DNA of 33,904 nt. Source: Candidatus Gastranaerophilales bacterium (GTDB taxonomy: Bacteria > Cyanobacteriota > Vampirovibrionia > Gastranaerophilales > Gastranaerophilaceae). Each line of letters begins with the position of its first letter. The stretch's first letter is position 1. The stretch spans positions 1 to 33,904 of the forward strand of contig CALVBY010000009.1 in the NCBI GenBank assembly GCA_944325905.1. The letters are read 5' to 3'. Both the position numbers and the translations under genes were made by a program. Positions 1-6,816 of this stretch are shown here, piece after piece. A model generated the notes under the pieces. The model made no database searches. It saw nothing but the letters and a program-made list of their open reading frames with translations, and was not told where the DNA came from.

Positions 1-306
1 ATCAAACAGCACTCCGCCCGTAATTTTTTCAATTCCGAGATTTTTTAAAACATCCTTTATATTTGTATATGAAGATTTAACAATAGTCAGATTTTTATAA
101 TCTTTCAACCTTTCAGAAGCCGCACGAATTGCGTCATCGTCTATATCAAAGGCGATTAAACGACCATTGGGGGAAATTCTTTGTAAAATAAGTTCACTGT
201 GGCCGCCGCCACCGAGTGTGCAGTCGACATAAACAAGCCCGTCTTTGCATTCCAACGCATCAACAGCCTCATTTTTCATTACAGTATAATGCTTAAATTC
301 TTCCAT
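1..306 (-). CDS. rsmH: 16S rRNA (cytosine-1402 N4)-methyltransferase RsmH, N-terminal part
   Basis: RsmH (MraW) methylates N4 of C1402 in the 16S rRNA P-site region using S-adenosylmethionine. The 102 residues present start MEEFKHYTVMKNEAVDAL and carry the hallmark VDCTLGGGGHSE glycine-rich SAM loop near residues 28-39, then the acidic FDIDDDA strand near 53-59, both typical of this family. The gene runs off the left edge of the window, so about two thirds of the protein is missing. The start at 306 gives the expected distance to the SAM motif, but there is no clear Shine-Dalgarno; it lies 15 bases after the stop of the small gene at 322-564, so translational coupling is possible. No mraZ gene precedes it here, unlike the usual division and cell-wall cluster. 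Confidence 0.95.
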   Translation of the reverse strand, partial: MEEFKHYTVMKNEAVDALECKDGLVYVDCTLGGGGHSELILQRISPNGRLIAFDIDDDAIRAASERLKDYKNLTIVKSSYTNIKDVLKNLGIEKITGGVLFD

Positions 307-321
307 ATGAAGATTCTATCA

Positions 322-564
322 TCAAAAAAGGAAACCGCCAAGACCATAATTATCGTAAATTTCTATAAATTTATCGTAAGAATAACTTACCGAATTATTA
401 TTGTTTGGATCAATAATTTGTACAATTTCTTTTATTTCAGCCATTCTTTTATTTTGAAGCCTTACCAAAATATCTGACATATCCTCGTCAGTATTTATCT
501 CCTCTTTCGAAGGCCTATCAACGCAGCTCATAAGCATTAAAAGTATGTTCTTCCTAAATTCCAT
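322..564 (-). CDS. Small hypothetical protein, paralogue of the 670-879 gene
   Basis: An 80-residue acidic protein of unknown function. Its C-terminus (SYSYDKFIEIYDNYGLGGFL) closely matches the C-terminus of the next small gene upstream (SYDYDTFLKIFDDVGLEGL), so the two are probably diverged duplicates of one small domain. The start at 564 directly follows an AGGAGAA Shine-Dalgarno with unusually short spacing; a start a few codons in (the Met residues near 9 and 12) cannot be excluded. The stop lies 15 bases before rsmH, so the two may be cotranscribed. No signal peptide or membrane segment is visible, apart from a slightly hydrophobic N-terminus. Confidence 0.7.
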   Translation of the reverse strand: MEFRKNILLMLMSCVDRPSKEEINTDEDMSDILVRLQNKRMAEIKEIVQIIDPNNNNSVSYSYDKFIEIYDNYGLGGFLF

Positions 565-614
565 TTCTCCTAATATCCCGTATTTGATGCAGACTTACAG
601 ATTTATATACGGAA

Positions 615-648
615 AAAAGGTTCAAAAACTTTAATTCCTGAACCTTTT
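615..648 (-). terminator. Rho-independent terminator after the 670-879 gene
   Basis: Inverted repeat AAAAGGTTCA / TGAACCTTTT (615-624 and 639-648) with a 14-base loop. The U-run lies on the minus-strand side, so it ends transcription of the 69-residue gene. Confidence 0.75.
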
Positions 649-669
649 CTTAATATTTTTTTACATTTG

Positions 670-879
670 TTATAAACCTTCCAAGCCTACATCATCGAAT
701 ATTTTTAAGAAGGTATCATAATCATACGATGCTTCTTCATTACCGCTAATGACCTTTATTGAAGGCTTAGAATCTTCCAAAAAATCTAAAAGCATACCAT
801 CAACATCTTCAAATGAATTTAAAAAATCCATAACTTCATCATATGTAGTTTTGTTCGATATTCGGTTTTGAATAGACAT
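670..879 (-). CDS. Small hypothetical protein, paralogue of the 322-564 gene
   Basis: A 69-residue strongly acidic protein (many Asp and Glu) of unknown function. It has a good Shine-Dalgarno (GGAGG, 7 bases before ATG). The last 20 residues match those of the 80-residue protein at 322-564, with the pattern SY(S/D)YDxF(I/L)xI(Y/F)DxxGLxG. It sits between two terminators (615-648 and 917-957), so it is probably its own transcription unit. No known domain is recognised. Confidence 0.7.
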   Translation of the reverse strand: MSIQNRISNKTTYDEVMDFLNSFEDVDGMLLDFLEDSKPSIKVISGNEEASYDYDTFLKIFDDVGLEGL

Positions 880-916
880 ATAAACCTCCGATTCTTTATC
901 TCATCGAGTTTATACG

Positions 917-957
917 GAAAAATCCCGAATAATCTTTGAAAATTATCGGGATTTTTA
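917..957 (-). terminator. Rho-independent terminator after gltX
   Basis: Near-perfect stem AATCCCGAATAAT / ATTATCGGGATT (921-933 and 942-953) flanked by A and T runs, just past the gltX stop on the minus strand. Confidence 0.85.
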
Positions 958-978
958 ACATTTATTTACAAATCAAAA

Positions 979-2442
979 TTACTTAATTGCCTTTTTAACC
1001 CTGTGGAATACCTTTTCTTTACCAAGTATAGCCAAAATAGCTGTCATATCCGCACCGCAAGTTCTACCGGTAACGGCAGCTCTTATAGCCCACATAGTAA
1101 CCTTTGGCTTAATACCTTTTTCTTTGTATTGAGCTCTGAAGGCTTCCAATTTTTCATGCAAGCATTCTTCAGTGAACTCCCAATCTTCAGCCTGTCTCAA
1201 GAATTCTTTTAATACATCTTGAGAAACTTCTGTATCAAGAACATCAGTCTGAGTTTTCGGCTCAATCTCTACATCTTCGCCAAAGAAATAAGGAACCGCA
1301 TCAGTAATATCAGATAATAAAGTCAAAGGTTCTCTGGTAACTTCAACCATTCTTGTATATTGAGCATCTGTCAATTCAGACAAGTCATATTTAGCTAAAT
1401 ATGGCTTCAATCTTTCTTTCAAATCCTCAATATCAAGCATTTTAATGTAATGGCTGTTCATCCAGTTCAACTTGTCATATTCAAAAATTGAATTAGAAGA
1501 AGATATTTCACCGATTCTGAAATCTTGTGCAATTTCATCAACAGTCTTGATTTCCTGACCGTCAGAAGGTGACCAGCCCAACAATGCAACGAAGTTAATC
1601 AAAGCATCTGTCAAGTAACCCTTTTCAACAAATTCAGAAACAGCAGTTGCGCCATGTCTTTTTGAAAGCTTACTTCTATCAGGTGCCAAAATCATACCCA
1701 AATGACCAAATCTCGGAACTTCAGCTCCTAATGCTTCAAAAATCAAAATTTGTTTGAATGTATTTGAAATATGGTCTTCGCCTCTTATTACGTGAGAAAT
1801 TTTCATCAACATATCATCAATTACAACAGCAAAATTATATGTTGGAGAGCCATTTGATTTCATAATAACGAAATCACCCAAAAGGCTTGTATCCATATGT
1901 AATTCGCCCTTTACAAGGTCATCAAACTTCAACATAGTGCCTTCATGGAAAGCTTTTTGTGCTTTTGCAATGTTGAATCTTATTGCAGGCTTTCTGCCTT
2001 CAGCCCTTAACTTATTCTTTTCTTCTTCAGTCAAATTTTCACATTTTTTTGAATAAACATATGGCTTTTTATTTTTTGTAGCTTCTTCTTTTTCTGCTTC
2101 CAGTTCTTCCGGAGTACAGAAGCATTCATAAGCAAACCCTTTATCCAAAAGCTCTTGAACATATTTAGGATAAATATCGAATCTTTCAGATTGCGTATAA
2201 GGACCATAAGGACCGCCTACATCCGGACCTTCATCCCAATTCAAACCCAAGGCTTTTAAGCTGTCAAAAATATTATCAATATAAGCCTGACTGGTACGCT
2301 CTGCGTCAGTATCTTCTATTCTTAAAATAAACTTACCTTGATTTTTTTTTGCAAATAAATAATTAAAAAGCGCAGTTCTTGCGGTACCAATATGCAAATT
2401 GCCGCTTGGAGAAGGCGCAATTCTAACTCTAACTTCTGTCAT
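979..2442 (-). CDS. gltX: Glutamyl-tRNA synthetase GluRS
   Basis: A class I aminoacyl-tRNA synthetase that charges tRNA-Glu. The protein is 487 residues from the ATG at 2442. It starts MTEVRVRIAPSPSG, with the HIGH-type signature HIGT at residues 17-20 and the KMSKS-type signature KLSKR at 258-262. A zinc-knuckle-like CxC at 107/109 with Tyr-x-x-x-Cys ending at 134 matches the zinc site of E. coli-type GluRS. The reading frame extends 16 codons further upstream, but that stretch is not GluRS-like, and the ATG at 2442 has an AAGGAA Shine-Dalgarno. Whether it is discriminating or also charges tRNA-Gln cannot be told from this window. It has a terminator downstream and is monocistronic as far as seen. 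Confidence 0.97.
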   Translation of the reverse strand: MTEVRVRIAPSPSGNLHIGTARTALFNYLFAKKNQGKFILRIEDTDAERTSQAYIDNIFDSLKALGLNWDEGPDVGGPYGPYTQSERFDIYPKYVQELLDKGFAYECFCTPEELEAEKEEATKNKKPYVYSKKCENLTEEEKNKLRAEGRKPAIRFNIAKAQKAFHEGTMLKFDDLVKGELHMDTSLLGDFVIMKSNGSPTYNFAVVIDDMLMKISHVIRGEDHISNTFKQILIFEALGAEVPRFGHLGMILAPDRSKLSKRHGATAVSEFVEKGYLTDALINFVALLGWSPSDGQEIKTVDEIAQDFRIGEISSSNSIFEYDKLNWMNSHYIKMLDIEDLKERLKPYLAKYDLSELTDAQYTRMVEVTREPLTLLSDITDAVPYFFGEDVEIEPKTQTDVLDTEVSQDVLKEFLRQAEDWEFTEECLHEKLEAFRAQYKEKGIKPKVTMWAIRAAVTGRTCGADMTAILAILGKEKVFHRVKKAIK

Positions 2443-2573
2443 ATCATTCCTTCTTTCTGTAATTAAGCACATAAAGAATATCACAGACAAATTAGTAATT
2501 CAAGAATAGTAAATCTTTAATCGTTAAGTTATGTTAATCTTAATTAAAGCTCTTAAACTCAATAATATCTTAA

Positions 2574-2592
2574 TTTTTTACATTTAGTATAT
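2574..2592 (+). promoter_or_regulatory. Operator-like motif in the gltX / RHH-gene intergenic region
   Basis: Between gltX and the RHH gene (2443-2677) lies TTTTTTACATTTAGTATAT, which agrees at 16 of 19 positions with the palindrome-containing sequence at 2981-2999 before the winged-helix regulator gene. This suggests that one regulator, either of the two next door, binds both. A TTTACA (2621-2626) with an A/T-rich -10 near 2643-2648 is a plausible promoter for the RHH gene. Nothing else recognisable is seen in the gap. Confidence 0.35.
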
Positions 2593-2677
2593 ATTTTCTA
2601 TATAAAAAATAGCACTTTTTTTTACAAAAATGTTTTTAATAATATATCAGAGCATTATCAAGTAAAAAGGAGAATAT

Positions 2678-2866
2678 ATGGCACGAGTATTAATTTCTAT
2701 GCCCGAAGAATTTTTGAACAAAATTGATCAAGTTGCTGACGGTGAAAATCGTTCACGCAGTGAACTTATTAGAGAGGCTCTGCGCACTTACATTTACAAA
2801 CAAAAAGTGCGGGAATCAACTACTGCCGGTAAAAATGCCGAACTTTTGGAAGCATTGTTGCAATAG
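2678..2866 (+). CDS. Ribbon-helix-helix (CopG/Arc-type) DNA-binding protein
   Basis: A 62-residue protein almost entirely made of one ribbon-helix-helix fold: a beta strand (ARVLISMPEEF), helix 1 (LNKIDQVAD), the tight turn GENRSRSELIREAL that is diagnostic of the CopG/MetJ/Arc family, and a lysine/arginine-containing tail. Such proteins dimerise and insert the strand into the major groove of operators, often autoregulating or acting as antitoxins. No toxin gene lies next to it: a terminator follows 36 bases after the stop. The Shine-Dalgarno AAAAAGGAGAATAT is identical to that of the unrelated gene at 19623. The next gene encodes another regulator but has its own promoter. Confidence 0.88.
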   Translation: MARVLISMPEEFLNKIDQVADGENRSRSELIREALRTYIYKQKVRESTTAGKNAELLEALLQ

Positions 2867-2902
2867 GGTCGTTGGAAGAAAAGGATTTATGGGAAACGTA
2901 AT

Positions 2903-2939
2903 AGAAGCCCTTGGGTTTAACTCAGGGGCTTCTATTTTT
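2903..2939 (+). terminator. Rho-independent terminator after the RHH gene
   Basis: Stem AGAAGCCC / GGGCTTCT (2903-2910, 2926-2933) followed by ATTTTT. Confidence 0.9.
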
Positions 2940-2973
2940 GTAAATAATACTTAATAATATAACAAAAAAAATC

Positions 2974-3002
2974 TTGATGTTTTTTTACACATAGTGTATC
3001 AT
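2974..3002 (+). promoter_or_regulatory. Promoter with embedded palindrome for the winged-helix regulator
   Basis: TTGATG (2974-2979), a 17-base spacer and TATCAT (2997-3002) form a sigma70-like promoter. The perfect inverted repeat TACAC-ATA-GTGTA (2986-2998) overlaps the spacer and -10, a placement typical of a repressor operator. Autoregulation by the downstream gene is an inference. Confidence 0.55.
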
Positions 3003-3025
3003 TAAAAAACGGAAGGCGTGTGTGT

Positions 3026-4165
3026 ATGCAAGTTTATATCAAAAAAAGTGATCTGCAAAAAATTGACATCAACAATATTACCGTTGAATTACCTGACTTG
3101 AAGGAGATAAAAGAATCAAAATCCATAGTCATAGGCAAGTGGCTTGCTGATTGGATAAAAACAGATCTTTCAAACGGCAATATAAAAGTCAACAATTTGT
3201 TGCCATCAAAGGCTGAATTTGCATACCTTTTAGGTGTAAGTATCGGCACAATGCAAAACGCATTGAGATATCTTGAGGATTTGGGATACGTCGAATCAAA
3301 ACAATGTATCGGAACCCTTGTAAAAGGTGAAAAAGAGAGCAAGTCAACCATGCGAAAACTTACTTCAAAAAGAGAATTTGCAATTGAAGAAATCAAAAAA
3401 TATATACTCAAAACAAACATCACTCCTGGAGAAAGCCTGCCTTCATCCAGAATAATTGCAGAAAATATAAACTGCTCTGCAAACACAACAAGGATTGCGC
3501 TTGAAACAATGTGTTCTATAGGAATTCTTACACATAAGTTCAAAAATTCAAAAGAAACAGGCTGGATTTTAAACAACATAGATTTTGAAGTAAACAATAC
3601 AAACACAAATGAAACGCTTGTATCAAAAGTTAAAAATGATATTAAAGAATATATAACCAAAAATTTACGAGTAGGGGACAAAATTCCTGCTCACGCCATA
3701 CTTTCAAAAGAGTTAAAAGCCAGCATAAAGACAATCCACGACGCACTGCATGTGCTTGCTGAAGAAGGTATTTTGCTTGCCCGCAGAGGACGTTACGGAA
3801 CATCAGTAATAAAAATGCCAAACGAAATGGCAGTTGAACAAAGACGCGAAACTTCAATTTTTGCAGCGGCGCAAGACACCGCATTTTATTATTATGAAAA
3901 AACTCAAAACAATATCAAAAAAATGATTGCCGAAAATTATGCAATAGGACAAAAGCTTCCTTCAATAATGGAACTTTCAAAACAAATGGATTTGAGCCCT
4001 AATACAATTAGGAAAGCCTTTCATAACCTTGCAAAAGAGGGCTATTTAGCATTTTCAAGAGGACGCTATGGCGGAACATTTGTAATTGACGTTCCTGAAA
4101 TGGAAGAACAAGTGTTTAAGTGGCTCGCCGTAAACCCTCAATATGCGGAAAGTTATAAAAATTAG
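3026..4165 (+). CDS. Regulator with four tandem GntR-type winged-helix domains
   Basis: A 379-residue protein that appears to consist of four consecutive GntR-like winged-helix domains, near residues 33-100, 115-183, 197-264 and 288-356. Each has the family pattern: a helix, (L/I)P(S/A)-x5-7-(A/S), a recognition-helix segment such as VSIGTMQNALRYLEDLGY, SANTTRIALETMCSIGI, SIKTIHDALHVLAEEGI or SPNTIRKAFHNLAKEGY, and a wing, with RGRYGT/RGRYGG in domains 3 and 4. No ligand-binding (FCD, UTRA) or aminotransferase domain follows, unlike ordinary GntR proteins with one winged helix plus an effector domain. The ATG at 3026 is preferred because GGAAGG lies 9 bases before it; a GTG two codons earlier is too close. 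Its stop overlaps that of the convergent pilin gene. The target is unknown; autoregulation is suggested by the palindrome in its promoter. Confidence 0.85.
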   Translation: MQVYIKKSDLQKIDINNITVELPDLKEIKESKSIVIGKWLADWIKTDLSNGNIKVNNLLPSKAEFAYLLGVSIGTMQNALRYLEDLGYVESKQCIGTLVKGEKESKSTMRKLTSKREFAIEEIKKYILKTNITPGESLPSSRIIAENINCSANTTRIALETMCSIGILTHKFKNSKETGWILNNIDFEVNNTNTNETLVSKVKNDIKEYITKNLRVGDKIPAHAILSKELKASIKTIHDALHVLAEEGILLARRGRYGTSVIKMPNEMAVEQRRETSIFAAAQDTAFYYYEKTQNNIKKMIAENYAIGQKLPSIMELSKQMDLSPNTIRKAFHNLAKEGYLAFSRGRYGGTFVIDVPEMEEQVFKWLAVNPQYAESYKN

Positions 4166-4938
4166 GGAAGGCATTCCCAGTAACTTTTTGTTTCGTCATC
4201 AGGACAAACATCATTCAATGCATACCAAGAACAGCCTATTCCATTACCTTTTTGATTTGATTTTTTTGAACAAGGATAACCCTTTTGTTCAGCAGTAGCT
4301 AAACAAACTGACGAAGCTGTATTTTCAGGATTTTGCGCATTGCATAATGTTTTTTGCTCCTCTATATAATCATCATCATAAGTGCCAGTCTGCTTTATAG
4401 GCTCTAAATAATTTTTATTTTTTGCAACATGAAAGACAAAAATATCGTGTCCCAAGGCGTTTGGACCACTTGATGCCCCATTTATATCAATAGTCACCCC
4501 TAATTTGCTGGAATTTACACGAAATTTGTAACACACTCCATTTGAAAGTAACCTATCAGGATAAACATGTCCTCCTATGTCTACATAAGCTTCCTTTGAT
4601 AAACTGTAATTTCTATTTTTACCCTTATACTCACATTTACCAACCATTTTCAGATAATTATCAAATATATTGTAACATTCTTCTTTGTTCACATATGCAT
4701 TCAGATTAACGTCTAACTTGGAACAATATGTACCTAAATTAATACCATAATCATTTTGTGCAAACTCTAATTGCTGAGAAAAAAGAGAATATGCTTTTAC
4801 AAATTGTGTTTTTAAGACTTTTGCCTGATATTTATGGACAAGTGTAGGAATTGTCATTGCGGCGACTATCCCAACTATCGCCAAGGTTATCAAAACTTCT
4901 GCTAAAGTAAAACCTTTTTTTAAACTATAATTCTTCAC
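4162..4938 (-). CDS. Type IV pilin-like (pseudopilin) protein, copy 1
   Basis: A 258-residue protein with a class III (prepilin) signal: MKNYSLKKG followed by FTLAEVLITLAIVGIVAA. Prepilin peptidase would cut after Gly9, and Glu at +5 of the mature protein is present. The hydrophobic helix is followed by a Cys-containing globular domain and the C-terminus GCSWYALNDVCPDDE...CLP. Its start and end are very close to copy 3 at 20001-20774, so they are paralogues. As written the start codon is GTG (4938), with no Shine-Dalgarno but a promoter -10 ending 6 bases before it. The frame also stays open upstream to a G9 tract, so a form with about 33 extra residues is possible by frameshift or tract-length change. 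It is located after the HicB-like gene, and its last 4 bases overlap the convergent regulator gene. Role probably surface pilus or pseudopilus; the partner system is not in the window. Confidence 0.9.
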   Translation of the reverse strand: MKNYSLKKGFTLAEVLITLAIVGIVAAMTIPTLVHKYQAKVLKTQFVKAYSLFSQQLEFAQNDYGINLGTYCSKLDVNLNAYVNKEECYNIFDNYLKMVGKCEYKGKNRNYSLSKEAYVDIGGHVYPDRLLSNGVCYKFRVNSSKLGVTIDINGASSGPNALGHDIFVFHVAKNKNYLEPIKQTGTYDDDYIEEQKTLCNAQNPENTASSVCLATAEQKGYPCSKKSNQKGNGIGCSWYALNDVCPDDETKSYWECLP

Positions 4939-4944
4939 GGCTAA

Positions 4945-4973
4945 ATTATAGTTTAACTTAATAATACTGCCAA
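4945..4973 (-). promoter_or_regulatory. Promoter for pilin copy 1, leaderless arrangement
   Basis: Minus-strand TTGGCA (4973-4968), 17-base spacer, TATAAT (4950-4945), then exactly 6 bases to the GTG start at 4938. The predicted transcription start coincides with the start codon. The same geometry occurs at pilin copies 2 and 3. Confidence 0.6.
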
Positions 4974-4991
4974 AATCCTCATTATTATTAG

Positions 4992-5036
4992 CTAGGAGAG
5001 TTGCCCCCCCCCGTTATGTTTATTGAAATATTTCAT
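4992..5036 (-). CDS. Leader mini-ORF with G9 tract upstream of pilin copy 1
   Basis: AAGGAGG (5050-5044), 7 bases, then ATG and the 14-codon ORF MKYFNKHNGGGQLS, ended by TAG. The three Gly codons are one run of nine G. A promoter (5057-5085) precedes it. A shift of -1 (or one added G) inside the run moves ribosomes into a frame with no stop that joins the pilin after 22 more codons. It could be a regulatory leader peptide, the true 5' end of a phase-variable pilin, or a frameshift site. The related leader at 20828-20872 encodes nearly the same peptide. Confidence 0.6.
   Translation of the reverse strand: MKYFNKHNGGGQLS
5004..5012. repeat. Homopolymer (C)9 / (G)9 tract, locus 1
   Basis: Nine consecutive C on the plus strand, inside the leader ORF of pilin copy 1. 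In this AT-rich sequence the only three such tracts are at the three complete pilin loci, all with nine residues. Such tracts are classic slipped-strand mispairing sites. Confidence 0.95.
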
Positions 5037-5056
5037 TCACTTCCCTCCTTAAAAAG

Positions 5057-5085
5057 ATTGTAGCACGCTTTTCATTTGCGTGCAA
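5057..5085 (-). promoter_or_regulatory. Promoter driving the leader ORF of pilin copy 1
   Basis: Minus-strand TTGCAC (5085-5080), 17-base spacer, TACAAT (5062-5057), followed by the AAGGAGG Shine-Dalgarno. The inverted repeat GCACGC/GCGTGC (5063-5068 and 5078-5083) overlaps the -35 and spacer. With the run of T after it, the repeat could also act as a terminator of the HicB-like gene or as an operator. Confidence 0.5.
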
Positions 5086-5089
5086 TATG

Positions 5090-5359
5090 TTATGGACACA
5101 GACTTTCCCAGTCGGGTTCTTCCTCTTCCTCACCCGGCTCAACTATATAGTCACCATTTTCAAGCATAACCATTAAAGTCAATTTCAACTGACGCTTGTA
5201 ATTTTCGCGTGCTTTTTCTATTGTTTTTGCGCAAAATACAAAACTAGGGATTTCTTTTATTTCAATATAATGATATGGATTTCCGTCAAAATCCAAATCT
5301 TCTCCCTCAATTAGCGTCCAATTCAAATTTAAGTAATAATCCAAATCCTTATTAGCCAT
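5090..5359 (-). CDS. HicB-like (UPF0150-type) small protein
   Basis: An 89-residue protein. The central stretch (YHYIEIKEIPSFVFCAKTIE, then KARENYKRQLKLTL and MLENGDYIVEPGE) resembles the HicB/UPF0150 partial RNase H-like fold, where a strand pair is followed by a helix and a short 'ledGexIPEP' tail. No HicA partner and no DNA-binding tail are present, so an antitoxin role is not supported. The ATG at 5359 overlaps the stop of the GerMN gene by 8 bases, which suggests translational coupling; an upstream ATG at 5374 in the same frame is the alternative. The C-terminus is very acidic. It is the last gene of the truB-side operon before the pilin unit. Confidence 0.6.
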   Translation of the reverse strand: MANKDLDYYLNLNWTLIEGEDLDFDGNPYHYIEIKEIPSFVFCAKTIEKARENYKRQLKLTLMVMLENGDYIVEPGEEEEEPDWESLCP

Positions 5360-5951
5360 CCAAAGACCTATCATTTAATGGTTGATTTAACATAATGCCC
5401 TCGCCACCTATAACATCAGCCTTTTGGCCTTCAATATACAAGTAAACAGGAACATTGGAATTCCTTCTGGCTGTTTTTATAAGTTGATATAATCTTTTAT
5501 AAAGACTATCGGTGCCACCACCGGTTTGAAAATCATAAGATAAATTTATAATAGCCTTATCAGGCAATTCTTTTATTGAAATAACGTTTGTCCCGGCAGG
5601 AATTTCTGTATAAACACCTTTTGCACGTTCATTAGGTTTTGGTCCGGCAATTAATGAATTTATTGCAAAATTAAGTTTAGTTCCGTCTATATCGGGATCA
5701 TATTCGCGTTTAACAGCTTTATATACTTCTTCCTTATTCTCATTTTGTCCTATAAAGAAAACATTTACATATTCCTTTTGAACACTAACTTCGGGCTTTT
5801 CCACCTCTTCTTCTTGAGTAGTTCTTTCCGAAACAGTTACTTCTTCCGGTAATATTTCGCCCGGATTCATTACACTCAAACCATATCTTACGGCTATAAC
5901 CACCAAGATCATGCCCAGAATAACTAAAAATAATTTTTGTTTACCATCCAT
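5352..5951 (-). CDS. Membrane-anchored GerMN-domain protein
   Basis: A 199-residue protein with an N-terminal transmembrane anchor (residues about 6-25, LFLVILGMILVVIAVRYGL), a Glu-rich linker and a GerMN domain (about residues 60-190), recognised by LNFAINSLIAGPKPNERAKG, 'YTEIPAGTNVISIKEL', and 'AIINLSYDFQTGGG'. GerMN domains occur in the spore germination protein GerM and in many non-sporulating bacteria in envelope proteins; the biochemical role is poorly defined. The orientation suggests an extracytoplasmic domain. It lies 10 bases downstream of the DUF2993 gene and overlaps the HicB-like gene, so it is operonic. I do not infer sporulation from it. Confidence 0.85.
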   Translation of the reverse strand: MDGKQKLFLVILGMILVVIAVRYGLSVMNPGEILPEEVTVSERTTQEEEVEKPEVSVQKEYVNVFFIGQNENKEEVYKAVKREYDPDIDGTKLNFAINSLIAGPKPNERAKGVYTEIPAGTNVISIKELPDKAIINLSYDFQTGGGTDSLYKRLYQLIKTARRNSNVPVYLYIEGQKADVIGGEGIMLNQPLNDRSLDG

Positions 5952-5961
5952 ACTAAAACCC

Positions 5962-6816
5962 TTATTCCTTTGGTACCACTATCAAACCATTTGCATAAAT
6001 TTTATTATCTTGAATCTTTATGTTTTGTACAGTTAGATCTGCATGTTTATTTTCCAGTATATTTAAAGAAAAATCAAGTGGGTTAATATAATTTATCACT
6101 TTATCCAACTGTTTTAAATCAATTAACATATTATTATTTACCAATTTTGTATTGGTCAAATCAATTTGTCCTCTTGAAACTTTTAAGTCAGAGGTAATAA
6201 CTATGTTTTGAATATTTCTAACAAACGGAATAGCAACTTTTAAAATATAATAAAATTTATTGTCCTTAATCTTTATTTGGCTGCTGGTAATCTTAAACAC
6301 ACCTAAGCTGCTGCCTAACATGTTTAAGTCATCAAGAACTTTTTTGTAGCCAGCACCCAGCATTGTTTTGTTTATATCATCCTCACTCATCACAACAGAA
6401 AATGCCAGAGGCATGTCTTCTTTTATAACAGGATTTTTCGTATCTATTTGAGCTATGTAATTAAAATCGCATAATGTTTGAATATTCAAAGAAGTGAAAT
6501 AAACATCCTCTACTACTATATTTTTACCCTTGATAGATAAAGACTTAAAAATCCCTTTTTTCAAATCCATAAGACTATATGAAGATATACCGACACTTAA
6601 TTTACCGTCTACCGTTTTGGAAATTTCCTTTTTCAATATGGATTCTGCAACACGTGAAGCAAGAAAATTTGAACCTGATGCAACACTCACAAATCTGGAT
6701 ACACCGTTACTTAAATCATACGGTTCAGGACACTGCATCCACTTGCATTCCGCCGCAAAAACATTACCAATACTAAAAATTAAAATTCCTAAAACCAACA
6801 ATATTTTATTTTTCAT
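5962..6816 (-). CDS. Secreted DUF2993 (LmeA-like) protein
   Basis: A 284-residue protein with a clear Sec signal peptide (MKNKILLVLGILIFSIGNVFA, cut before AECKW). The rest alternates short strands and hydrophobic residues, with a long repetition of 'ixikdnkiy' motifs typical of DUF2993/LmeA-family proteins, which are thought to be lipid-binding envelope proteins (LmeA in mycobacteria acts in mannan elongation). The family is common in cyanobacteria and relatives. Its start overlaps the truB stop by 4 bases (ATGA), a sign of translational coupling. The family call is by pattern and less certain than the signal peptide. Confidence 0.72.
   Translation of the reverse strand: MKNKILLVLGILIFSIGNVFAAECKWMQCPEPYDLSNGVSRFVSVASGSNFLASRVAESILKKEISKTVDGKLSVGISSYSLMDLKKGIFKSLSIKGKNIVVEDVYFTSLNIQTLCDFNYIAQIDTKNPVIKEDMPLAFSVVMSEDDINKTMLGAGYKKVLDDLNMLGSSLGVFKITSSQIKIKDNKFYYILKVAIPFVRNIQNIVITSDLKVSRGQIDLTNTKLVNNNMLIDLKQLDKVINYINPLDFSLNILENKHADLTVQNIKIQDNKIYANGLIVVPKE

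Noticed and set aside
2443-2490. Longer gltX start at 2490
   Set aside because: The extra 16 residues do not look like GluRS, and the ATG at 2442 has a Shine-Dalgarno and gives the normal HIGH-motif position.
3034-3681. Long minus-strand open frame antisense to the four-winged-helix gene
   Set aside because: Antisense shadow of a well-supported gene; composition unlike a real protein.
5090-5359. Toxin-antitoxin system at the HicB-like gene
   Set aside because: No HicA or other toxin gene is adjacent; neighbours are envelope and pilin genes.
5352-5951. GerMN gene as evidence for sporulation
   Set aside because: GerMN domains are widespread in non-sporulating bacteria and nothing else here is sporulation-related.
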